Part shown: one piece after another, positions 17,468 through 24,411 of the stretch | Layout: each line of letters opens with the position of its first letter | How positions within the stretch are numbered: the stretch's first letter is position 1 | DNA from: an uncultured Prevotellaceae bacterium | Lineage (GTDB): Bacteria; Bacteroidota; Bacteroidia; Bacteroidales; Bacteroidaceae | NCBI GenBank assembly: GCA_902767775.1 | Contig: CACXIP010000012.1 | Span: forward strand, 1-64,000 | Length of the DNA stretch: 64,000 nt | Direction: 5' to 3' | Position numbers and translations under genes: made by a program | The notes under the pieces: generated by a model | Seen by the model: the letters and a program-made list of their open reading frames with translations, nothing else | The model's database searches: none | Told to the model about the DNA's origin: nothing

Positions 17468-18868
17468 TTATATTCCCATTTCCTCCACAAGATGCACGAG
17501 TTGTTGGTCGTTGGAGAGTTGTGTGATGTATGTGCCGATAGTGTTAGGGCTTCTGGCAAGCAGTGTAGCCAACGCATTGACGTTGGCACCTGGTGTAGAC
17601 AGGTAGGTCATGGCAAATGAATGCCTCATATTGTAGCATGATAGTTGGCTGATGTTGATCAACGGCCGGCACTGTCCTGTTTCCTTGTTGATTTGCTCCA
17701 CTTCCTTATTGATTTCCTCACATACCATCTTCATTTTCCTTTTTGTGGTACATGCGATATGCTGCACTGCGCACCTGATGCCCTCATCCGTTCGGTTCTG
17801 CTTGATTGAGTGGTTATCGTTTTGCACGATGGGGAAGATATATCCGTCACGCAACTGAGCACTGTCTATCAAAGGTTGGAATACCGCCTTGGCAAGTCTG
17901 TCGCATCTGATGCGAGGCCGGACATGCGTTCCTGTCTTAGACCTCTGAAAATCAAAGCAATAGTAGTCATGTGACCATCCTTGCTCATCAACGATGACCT
18001 TGTTTGAAAAGTTGTCGGTTTTCAGCAACGCCACATCGATGGGAGCGCTCCCATTGAGTTTGAGCATGGCAATCCAGAAGCAAAGAGCGAACTCCACTGT
18101 CGAGCGCTTTCTGATTCGCTGCTCAGCCCCTTGGCGAAACCTCCACCCTCCCTCTGTATCCTCCGTGACGAGTCTTAGATAATACTCCTCAATCCTGATA
18201 AGATTATCCTTGTCGATATATGCCTTCCGGTTGGCTTTTCTAACCATCTTGGCATAGGGCTTGGTTTGGAAGCAATAGTCGGCGACCTGCAGCATGCCAG
18301 TGGCTATGGCATGGTGGCATATGGCGGCTATTTTTGCACATACGGTGTGTATGGTGCCTTCACTAAGTCGTTCCTTCATCTGATTGATGAAGGCTATCAT
18401 CCTGTTCTGTGTCAGGTCGTTGACCAGAAAATGCTCATTACCCATGAATTGGGAGAGCAAGCCATAAGCATAGTCATAATGAGCCTTGGTGCTTCGTCGA
18501 ATCTGTCTGTCAGAGAGAAAATCATCCATGATGGTCTTGAATACATGAGTTTGAGCACTAAAGTCAGGCCTTGAGTCATCGAGCAGCATATCGGGTGTAT
18601 AGCGTATGCCTTTCATTTCCAAGTTGAGTTTTCTTTCCACCACCTTGTTTTTATAGTCAGTAATGATGTGGTTGATTATCTCTGCATGAGGATACCCTTT
18701 TCTGATTGACTGGTTTTTCTTGTCCCAATGTGCGATGTCGCAACTGTATCCAGTGGCTTTCTCTTTGGTATAGCCAAAGCTCACCCTAAGCATGATAGGG
18801 TGCAGCCCGTTGGCGAGAGTCTTATTGGTTCGCAACACCAATCTGACAATTGCGCTGTATACTTTCAT
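17468..18868 (-). CDS. tyrosine recombinase/integrase, Bacteroidota type, with degenerate boxes
   Basis: 466-aa phage-integrase-family protein: N-terminal arm-binding domain (IMLRVSFGYTKEKATGYSC), a SAM-like core-binding domain in the middle (THVFKTIMDDFLSDRQIRRS), and a C-terminal catalytic domain with the beta-hairpin Lys in RSKTGTHVRP, box II MRHSFAMTYL (Arg about 415) and the nucleophile in TIGTYITQ (Tyr about 447). The usual box I Arg is not seen: LNGSAPIDVALLKTDNF occupies that place. The first box II His is Asn and the third-box His is Arg (LLARSPNT). It could be a divergent active subfamily or a decaying one. Its own promoter is at 18918. It lies next to BspA-like genes that carry mutually inverted palindromes, raising the question of DNA inversion. 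Confidence 0.85.
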   Translation of the reverse strand: MKVYSAIVRLVLRTNKTLANGLHPIMLRVSFGYTKEKATGYSCDIAHWDKKNQSIRKGYPHAEIINHIITDYKNKVVERKLNLEMKGIRYTPDMLLDDSRPDFSAQTHVFKTIMDDFLSDRQIRRSTKAHYDYAYGLLSQFMGNEHFLVNDLTQNRMIAFINQMKERLSEGTIHTVCAKIAAICHHAIATGMLQVADYCFQTKPYAKMVRKANRKAYIDKDNLIRIEEYYLRLVTEDTEGGWRFRQGAEQRIRKRSTVEFALCFWIAMLKLNGSAPIDVALLKTDNFSNKVIVDEQGWSHDYYCFDFQRSKTGTHVRPRIRCDRLAKAVFQPLIDSAQLRDGYIFPIVQNDNHSIKQNRTDEGIRCAVQHIACTTKRKMKMVCEEINKEVEQINKETGQCRPLINISQLSCYNMRHSFAMTYLSTPGANVNALATLLARSPNTIGTYITQLSNDQQLVHLVEEMGI

Positions 18869-18917
18869 CTATTGTTCTGAATAATAGTTTAATCTTTATC
18901 TGTCAACTTAACAGATA

Positions 18918-18948
18918 CAAAAATAGGAAATATTTTTAAAATCGCAAA
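18918..18948 (-). promoter_or_regulatory. promoter of the tyrosine recombinase gene
   Basis: Minus-strand TATTTTTG (18918-18925) with TTTG (18945-18948) 19 nt upstream, about 50 nt before the ATG. The repeat pair 18962-18985 sits directly behind the -33 element, where a bound protein could affect transcription. Confidence 0.7.
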
Positions 18949-18961
18949 CTTTTCGGCAACA

Positions 18962-18985
18962 TATGGTGCAAATTATGGTGCAATC
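18962..18985. repeat. paired 12-bp direct repeat upstream of the recombinase promoter
   Basis: TATGGTGCAAAT and TATGGTGCAATC in tandem, same period, core and strand as the pair at 17442-17465. Together they bracket the recombinase gene in about 1.5 kb. Confidence 0.75.
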
Positions 18986-19106
18986 CATTGGATAACATAC
19001 GCCATCCATCGTCCTTTCCTTTATTATTAAGCATTGTCCACAAATAGTTAACATAATGTTATTCACCACTTTATCTGTTACTATTATTTTAAAACTTCTT
19101 TTCTTC

Positions 19107-19123
19107 ATGTTGGCGCCCAACAT
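19107..19123. promoter_or_regulatory. 17-bp palindrome ATGTTGGCGCCCAACAT upstream of LRR gene 1
   Basis: Seven-base arms (ATGTTGG/CCAACAT) around CGC, 165 nt before the ATG at 19289. The only other copy I found is 26613-26629, upstream of the divergent LRR gene, reading identically in that gene's direction. Candidate operator, leader hairpin or recombination site. Confidence 0.7.
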
Positions 19124-19288
19124 ACAATAGTAACTCTAAAGAACACAAAATATTATGTTTGAATGAGATAAATATTTGTTTTAAGATGAAATTATATTAA
19201 CATAAATAGTATAGTTCCAAGCAATATACAACCAATTGATAGAACGAAATATTTCAACATAATCAACCAATTCTAAAATTCAAAAACA

Positions 19289-21778
19289 ATGAAAAAACTA
19301 TTTACACCGCTTTTGTTGGCGTTAAGTGCATTGATTTTACAAGTCAATGTTGCCAATGCGCAGGATCCCTATTACACAAATGTAGGGAACAATTTAAAAA
19401 TCACAGAAATTGACGGTGGTTATCAGGTGGAACCATTAGATGCCACAAAGCCTGCAAGACTTGATGGTTTAAATCAAGACTGCCCAGAGTTTCAAACAAG
19501 CACTGGAAAAATTGTATTGACGGGAAAATTTACTGCCATTGGTTCTTTGAATGAAGCACAATTTTCTGATGTTAATCTTGAAGATTTGGAATATGTTGCT
19601 GAAGATTGGAGTAATGGTTATCCTCCTTCTTATGTTGAGAAGGATCCTTATGAGTTGCTGGCTAATGGAATTAAATCAAAATTTGGAAATGCTGTAGAAT
19701 ATTTGGTTCTTCCCAAGAAAGGCGGAGAGACTGTTTCTCCAAGCATGTTCAATGAATTGACTAAAATTGTTTCCATTACTTTTGGTAATGAGGTGAAGAA
19801 AATATCTGATGCAAACAATGTAATTTTCCAAAACAATACAACATTGACAACAGTTGTATTCGGAAATCAACTGGAGGAGATTGGCAATAATGCTTTTAAT
19901 GGTGCATCCATGTTAGCAAATGTCAACTTCCCTGCATCATTGAAGAGGCTTGGAAGTGAATCTTTCAAAGAAACTGCTATCACAGAGTTTACTGTAAATA
20001 AAAATCTTGAAAGGATTGAATATGAGGCTTTCCAAAACTCTAATCTTTCTTCTTTCACGATTCCAGAGACTAATAGTATCAACTTCGTAGGTAATGATAT
20101 TTTCACGGGTTGTAACAATCTTGAGGAACTAGATTTGTCCAACCTCACAGGTATCACAGAATTTGGTTCATATAGTGGTAGTAGTGGTAGCTTCACTGGA
20201 GTCGTTTATAATTGCGCAAACTTGAAGAGAATCATTTATCCTCCCTACATTAAGGAGATTGATGCATCTCATTTCAATGGATGTACAAGCTTGGAGTATG
20301 TTTCAATCGGTGAGGGAATAGAGACAATTAAAGCCAATTCATTTGCGGGCACTACTTGGGGTTCTAAACTGGCAACTATTGAGTTCCGTACCGCTATGGA
20401 TTCTGAGCTCGGGCTGGAGACCTCTCAATTGAAGACAATCGAGGGTAACGCATTCACTGGTGCCCTTGCCCTTACAGATATCAACCTTTCAAAATGTCAT
20501 AAACTGACAACTATCAGCAAAGATGCTTTTGCCGCTGTTCCTGCTTTGACGAATGTAAAGCTTTGCTCTCATCCAAAGAAAATTGAAACACAAGGTTTTA
20601 ATGAATGTACAGGTATCAGAGTTGTAGAAGTGGTGTATTGCGCAGGTACTGATGTGACCCAATGCGTCTGTGAGAATCAAGCTTTCCCATATGATATCAC
20701 CAACAATCAGACTGAAGCAGGAACTGTCAATGAGGTAGATAGGCTTGCAAGACTGATTTTCTCTTCTGAAGGTGAGGATAATATGAACAAAGACAAATAT
20801 AATTCAGTATTTGATTATTTTGTTGGAGATTATAAGACAGGCAAGGTTATTACGCAAGCGGTGCTTAACGATAACTATAAGGATGGTGAGCCTAAAACTT
20901 ATAAAAATGGTTGGTGGGAGTTTATCAACGCAGGTTCTCCCATTGTAGTTGATCCTGATATCAATGAAGGAACATTCCTCCGCACTTACAGTCGTACAGC
21001 AGGTTCTGGAGCAGTTATTCTGCCTGAAGATGTCATTGCATACAGAATGGTGGACTATATAGGTGAGGAGTTTAATAGCAACAACTTAACCATTAGCGGT
21101 TATTTTAAGTTGAAAAAACTTGAGACTACAGTCAACGGAAAGACTGTCAGCTACGTGCCTGAAGAGACTGGTGTTGTGCTCTGGTCGCCTAAGAAGAATG
21201 AACAGAAGGGTATCCTTGTGCTCGATCCTTGCTCTGATGATATAGAGGCAACACTCAAGAAGTATCCTAACACACAAGGACATTATCAGCGTGACAATTC
21301 TATTGAGGCACAGGAAGACCGTGTCAATCTTTTGATTGGTTCATTTGGTGAAACACCTCAGGTGGGACCTGTGGATTCCTATGACTTTGTCAAGAAGACT
21401 TGGAAGAAAGACAAGGCATACCGTAACTTCGGTCTGAAAGTTGCCGACCAACAGTGGCAGCGTATCATGCCTACCAATATTCGTGCTAATCGAGCTTGGG
21501 CTCAGATTCCTCTCAATTTGTTCACCAACAACGATGAGAAGAAAACTGAATCACCCAACCTTGACATGGAGAAAAACGGTATGGTGGCCGAAGATAATGG
21601 CACACCAAGTGGAATCTGCATCGGTATGATATTCGAAGGTGAGACTGACGGTATCTTCGTAATTTCCCAAAAATCTGTATCTGTCGATGACGCATGGTAT
21701 ACCTTGGAAGGTGTTAAGGTGTTAAAACCAGTCAAAGGCATTTACATCCATCAAAACAAAAAAGTCGTTGTCAAGTAA
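19289..21778 (+). CDS. BspA-like leucine-rich-repeat surface protein 1
   Basis: 829-aa secreted protein. A signal peptide ending NVANAQ is followed by BspA/LRR_5-type repeats from about residue 130 to 470 (NTTLTTVVFGNQLEEIGNNA, NASFxGxT variants, LTDINLSKCHKLTTISKDAF), then a beta-rich region of about 300 aa, and a C-terminal tail LEGVKVLKPVKGIYIHQNKK-VVVK resembling the short sorting tails of Prevotella secreted proteins (probably type IX secretion). BspA-like repeats bind host matrix or other bacteria in oral relatives; the ligand here is unknown. Base composition is visibly more AT-rich than the flanking housekeeping genes, suggesting transfer. It is followed by a micro-ORF after 18 nt and is paralogous to the gene at 24412, sharing NGWWEF/SGWWQF and ETGVxLxS segments. 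Confidence 0.9.
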   Translation: MKKLFTPLLLALSALILQVNVANAQDPYYTNVGNNLKITEIDGGYQVEPLDATKPARLDGLNQDCPEFQTSTGKIVLTGKFTAIGSLNEAQFSDVNLEDLEYVAEDWSNGYPPSYVEKDPYELLANGIKSKFGNAVEYLVLPKKGGETVSPSMFNELTKIVSITFGNEVKKISDANNVIFQNNTTLTTVVFGNQLEEIGNNAFNGASMLANVNFPASLKRLGSESFKETAITEFTVNKNLERIEYEAFQNSNLSSFTIPETNSINFVGNDIFTGCNNLEELDLSNLTGITEFGSYSGSSGSFTGVVYNCANLKRIIYPPYIKEIDASHFNGCTSLEYVSIGEGIETIKANSFAGTTWGSKLATIEFRTAMDSELGLETSQLKTIEGNAFTGALALTDINLSKCHKLTTISKDAFAAVPALTNVKLCSHPKKIETQGFNECTGIRVVEVVYCAGTDVTQCVCENQAFPYDITNNQTEAGTVNEVDRLARLIFSSEGEDNMNKDKYNSVFDYFVGDYKTGKVITQAVLNDNYKDGEPKTYKNGWWEFINAGSPIVVDPDINEGTFLRTYSRTAGSGAVILPEDVIAYRMVDYIGEEFNSNNLTISGYFKLKKLETTVNGKTVSYVPEETGVVLWSPKKNEQKGILVLDPCSDDIEATLKKYPNTQGHYQRDNSIEAQEDRVNLLIGSFGETPQVGPVDSYDFVKKTWKKDKAYRNFGLKVADQQWQRIMPTNIRANRAWAQIPLNLFTNNDEKKTESPNLDMEKNGMVAEDNGTPSGICIGMIFEGETDGIFVISQKSVSVDDAWYTLEGVKVLKPVKGIYIHQNKKVVVK

Positions 21779-21796
21779 AATTGGGAGAATTACATT

Positions 21797-21973
21797 ATGA
21801 AAAGATATCAAAAACCTGAGGTTATCGTAGAAAATTTCGAATTTGAGAATATCATGGGTACGGCAGAGTCGGATGGCTACCTTGACGAGCCTGAAGCCAA
21901 CTCCATTCAGTTCGATGAGAATGACGTGAGCAGTGTCCCTGAGCAAATCAGCACCAATCTGTGGGACGATTGA
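21797..21973 (+). CDS. 58-aa acidic micro-protein of the KPE...NLWDD family
   Basis: Begins MKRYQKPEVIVENFEFENI and ends STNLWDD. About 15 Asp/Glu against three Lys/Arg and no signal peptide. It is a paralog of the 57-aa ORF at 24216-24389 (MKKYIKPE... to SSNLWDE), which holds the same position behind a paralogous LRR gene. Both have an MGT segment in the middle and the same last residues, so this is a selected coding sequence. It lies 18 nt after the LRR stop and before a strong terminator, so it is co-transcribed. The function is unknown: possible chaperone, export partner, immunity-type or modified peptide precursor; none of these is demonstrated. Confidence 0.8.
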   Translation: MKRYQKPEVIVENFEFENIMGTAESDGYLDEPEANSIQFDENDVSSVPEQISTNLWDD

Positions 21974-22003
21974 TCATTGATAACATCAGATAACCGATAA
22001 AAC

Positions 22004-22039
22004 AGAAAAGCCTATAGCTTCATCCCTATAGGCTTTTCT
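22004..22039 (+). terminator. terminator of the LRR 1/micro-ORF operon
   Basis: Perfect 14-bp stem AGAAAAGCCTATAG (22004-22017) with its complement at 22026-22039, an 8-nt loop, then further T residues. Confidence 0.9.
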
Positions 22040-22067
22040 TTTACATTTTTCATTCACTAGAAAATTT

Positions 22068-23840
22068 ATGAGGCCAAAAATCTTCTTTATGGTGTTTCTT
22101 GGGCTGTGGAGCATGTCTCAAGTGTCAGCTCAGAACAAGATAACATTTGATGACAATGGAGTCAAAGCCATCTGCGTGGACAATTGGGACACTGATGATG
22201 ATGGTGAGCTGAGCTACGAAGAGGCTGCTGCAGTAAATGATTTGGGCTCAGTATTCGCCTTCAACGATGAGATAACATCTTTTGATGAGCTTGCTTTTTT
22301 TGTTGGCCTCCGTGAAATCAGCACTTATGCTTTTTACAAATGTTACAATTTGAAGCGTGTAAGTGTTCCTGAGGGCGTCACCAGCCTTAAAAGGTGTGCA
22401 TTCTTCGACTGTAATGCCTTGTCAGACATTTCACTGCCAACTACCCTTACCACCATTGAAGAATATGCTTTTGACGCATGCCAATCCATAAGCAAGATGA
22501 ACGTTCCAGATGGTGTTACAACCATAGGAGAGTTTGCTTTCAGCTATTGTTCCGGACTGCTCGAATTCTCGATACCTTCAACGGTTACCAACATGGCCAA
22601 AAATGCCTTGAGCAATTGCTATTACCTTGAAAGAATTCAAGTTGACCCTGCAAACACAGTATATGATTCACGTGACGATTGTAATGCCATTATCGTGACA
22701 AAAACAAACACATTGGCAATAGGGTGCAAGAACACCATTATCCCTTCAGATGTTAAGGAGATAGGAATTGGTGCTTTTACAGGATGTCAGGGATTGACCA
22801 ATATCTACATCCCACAAGGTGTCACTTATATTCAAGAAAGAGCTTTCTCTTCTTGTGGATATCTTGAGCGTGTCAGCATTCCGACAACGGTGACAACGAT
22901 TGGGACAGGGGCATTCTGGGGATGTTCAAGTCTTACAGGTGTAGTTATCCCTAATGGCGTAACCTCAATAGGAAGCAGTGCTTTCAAGTCATGTCGTAAA
23001 CTGACTTCTGTTTACCTTCCCTCCAGTTTGACGGAGATTGGCACTGACGCATTCTTCGACAGTCCCATCCTCAGTGAGGTAACCGTGGGCTTTTCCACAC
23101 CACTCACTATAACAGAAGCAACCTTCCCCAACCGAAAGAAAGCAACGCTCTATGTACCTAAAGGAAGCAAGAGAGCTTTTACACAAGCTATTGGATGGAA
23201 GGATTTCAACAATATCGTGGAGAGGGACATGCTGGATGTGTTTGTCAATCTGCAGCCGGAGGATATATTTGTTTATGTCGGCAACAGTGGCCAGTTGACC
23301 GTTGGCCTAACCAATGATGCTTTAATGAAATACAAGTCCTTCCAAATGGATGTTGTATTGCCAGAAGGCATCAAGGCAGATGTACAGTCCGTTGTGTTGT
23401 CTTCCCGTTGTGAGGGGATGACAGCTAAAGTCACGGAATTGGGCGATAACACCTACCAACTATCATGCACGTCCGACAATATGCCTCTTACAGCGACAGA
23501 GGGTTCGCTTTTCTCTATTGGTGTTGAAGTGTCTGCAGACATTGACCCAGGCGAATATACGGGCATTATAAAGAAATGTATATTTACTTGCGAGGATGGA
23601 GCATCTGTACAGACAGAAGACACTCAGTTCCTCATTCATGTATCAGATTATAGAATGGGTGACATCAATCATGACGGCAATGTGAATGTCGCTGATGTGA
23701 TGCTGGGCATCAACTATGTATTGGGCAACAACCCCTCCGCATTCTATTCAGATAAAGCCGATGTCAATGGCGATGAGCAGATTAATATCACTGACGTCAT
23801 GTGCATCGTTAAGATAATTATGGGTGATGGCAGCATGTAA
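22068..23840 (+). CDS. BspA-like LRR protein with C-terminal dockerin-like module
   Basis: 590 aa. Signal peptide (MVFLGLWSMSQVSAQ), an EF-hand-like opening (NWDTDDDGELSYEEAAAV), about a dozen BspA/LRR_5 repeats to near residue 370 (GVTTIGEFAFSYCSGLLEF, GVTSIGSSAFKSCRKLTSV), a beta-sandwich of about 130 aa (cohesin-like alternation, MDVVLPEGIKADV), and a dockerin module with loops DINHDGNVNVADVM and DVNGDEQINITDVM. The beta domain followed by dockerin is a frequent Prevotella pairing. It has no KKVVVK tail, unlike its two LRR neighbours, and no micro-ORF follows. The start is 29 nt after the preceding terminator, so the promoter must overlap or read-through occurs. Confidence 0.88.
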   Translation: MRPKIFFMVFLGLWSMSQVSAQNKITFDDNGVKAICVDNWDTDDDGELSYEEAAAVNDLGSVFAFNDEITSFDELAFFVGLREISTYAFYKCYNLKRVSVPEGVTSLKRCAFFDCNALSDISLPTTLTTIEEYAFDACQSISKMNVPDGVTTIGEFAFSYCSGLLEFSIPSTVTNMAKNALSNCYYLERIQVDPANTVYDSRDDCNAIIVTKTNTLAIGCKNTIIPSDVKEIGIGAFTGCQGLTNIYIPQGVTYIQERAFSSCGYLERVSIPTTVTTIGTGAFWGCSSLTGVVIPNGVTSIGSSAFKSCRKLTSVYLPSSLTEIGTDAFFDSPILSEVTVGFSTPLTITEATFPNRKKATLYVPKGSKRAFTQAIGWKDFNNIVERDMLDVFVNLQPEDIFVYVGNSGQLTVGLTNDALMKYKSFQMDVVLPEGIKADVQSVVLSSRCEGMTAKVTELGDNTYQLSCTSDNMPLTATEGSLFSIGVEVSADIDPGEYTGIIKKCIFTCEDGASVQTEDTQFLIHVSDYRMGDINHDGNVNVADVMLGINYVLGNNPSAFYSDKADVNGDEQINITDVMCIVKIIMGDGSM

Positions 23841-23897
23841 TCCAGTGATCATCTTTCCAAACACAGTTCAGGACATTTTATAGTACCACATTTAAGA

Positions 23898-24028
23898 AAT
23901 CGAGGGGGTGTGTCAAATATAATGAACGGCTTGAGAAAAGAACGCCGTGAGCCGAATGGAGCTCCCATGCGTGGGGAGGGGAGTTGCTAGCGCACAAGGT
24001 TTTTCATTTTGACACACCCTCCTCGATT
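23898..24028. mobile_element. 131-bp MITE-like element with about 20-bp terminal inverted repeats
   Basis: Left end AATCGAGGGGGTGTGTCAAA (23898-23917) and right end 24007-24028 are reverse complements apart from one base insertion. The interior is GC-richer than its flanks, has no ORF, and contains a secondary stem (CGGCT...AGCCG). The right end recurs as an 18-base exact match at 82-99. Non-coding DNA with inverted ends suggests a MITE mobilised in trans. No target duplication could be defined because the repeat runs into the flanks. A large terminator is the alternative. Confidence 0.6.
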
Positions 24029-24031
24029 AAG

Positions 24032-24151
24032 TCAATCCGAGACTGCCCTAATGGAGTATCCTTCGTTTTGGTAATAGGAGTCGATATAAGCCTTGGTGTT
24101 TGACACATTCATATAATAGGCATTTCCTGAGCCGAGGGAGTATCTTAAGCT
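24032..24151 (-). pseudogene. 3' remnant of a secreted-protein gene
   Basis: The minus strand encodes SLRYSLGSGNAYYMNVSN, then about 20 codons ending EGYSIRAVSD and a stop, with an in-frame stop directly upstream and no start. The ending resembles C-termini of FISUMP-like domains (GxSVRxV) of Bacteroidota surface proteins. It is therefore a leftover of a deleted gene beside the MITE-like element. Confidence 0.6.
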
Positions 24152-24154
24152 CTA

Positions 24155-24193
24155 CAAAAAATCACCGGTGAGGCATCCACCGGTGATTTTTTC
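24155..24193. terminator. bidirectional terminator of the LRR 3/micro-ORF operon
   Basis: Stem AAAAATCACCGGTG with its complement around a 7-nt loop, flanked by A and T runs on both sides. It lies 23 nt past the stop of the minus-strand micro-ORF. Confidence 0.9.
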
Positions 24194-24215
24194 TTGAGTT
24201 TTCTATAAATACAAA

Positions 24216-24389
24216 TTATTCATCCCATAGATTACTACTTTCGTTAATGATAGAGATTTCACCCTCATCGAAGGTAGTTTTATTTGTCTCCATTTCGTCC
24301 GTCCCCATTTCTCCACTTTCTTTAATCATCAACGCAAATTCTGAAGATAATGGCTGCAAATCCGTTTCTGGTTTTATATATTTTTTCAT
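24216..24389 (-). CDS. 57-aa acidic micro-protein of the KPE...NLWDE family
   Basis: Begins MKKYIKPETDLQPLSSEFAL and ends ESSNLWDE, with about 14 acidic and five basic residues and no signal peptide. It is a paralog of the ORF at 21797-21973. It starts 22 nt after the stop of the LRR gene at 24412 and precedes a terminator, the same order as in the first pair. Conservation of both ends with a divergent middle resembles a leader or recognition region plus a functional C-terminal tag; that reading is inference. Confidence 0.8.
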   Translation of the reverse strand: MKKYIKPETDLQPLSSEFALMIKESGEMGTDEMETNKTTFDEGEISIINESSNLWDE

Positions 24390-24411
24390 TTTATCTACTG
24401 TTTATTAATTT

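Larger units (their letters stand above)
18869..19288. other. AT-rich intergenic region between recombinase and LRR gene
   Basis: 420 bp. It contains the recombinase promoter, the second 12-bp repeat pair and the palindrome at 19107. No TAnnTTTG element was found in front of the LRR gene at 19289, so its promoter is unrecognised. Confidence 0.6.
23841..24215. other. gene-poor gap with mobile-element and gene remnants
   Basis: 375 bp between convergent LRR transcription units. It contains the 131-bp MITE-like hairpin, a 40-codon gene remnant and a bidirectional terminator, listed separately. Confidence 0.7.
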
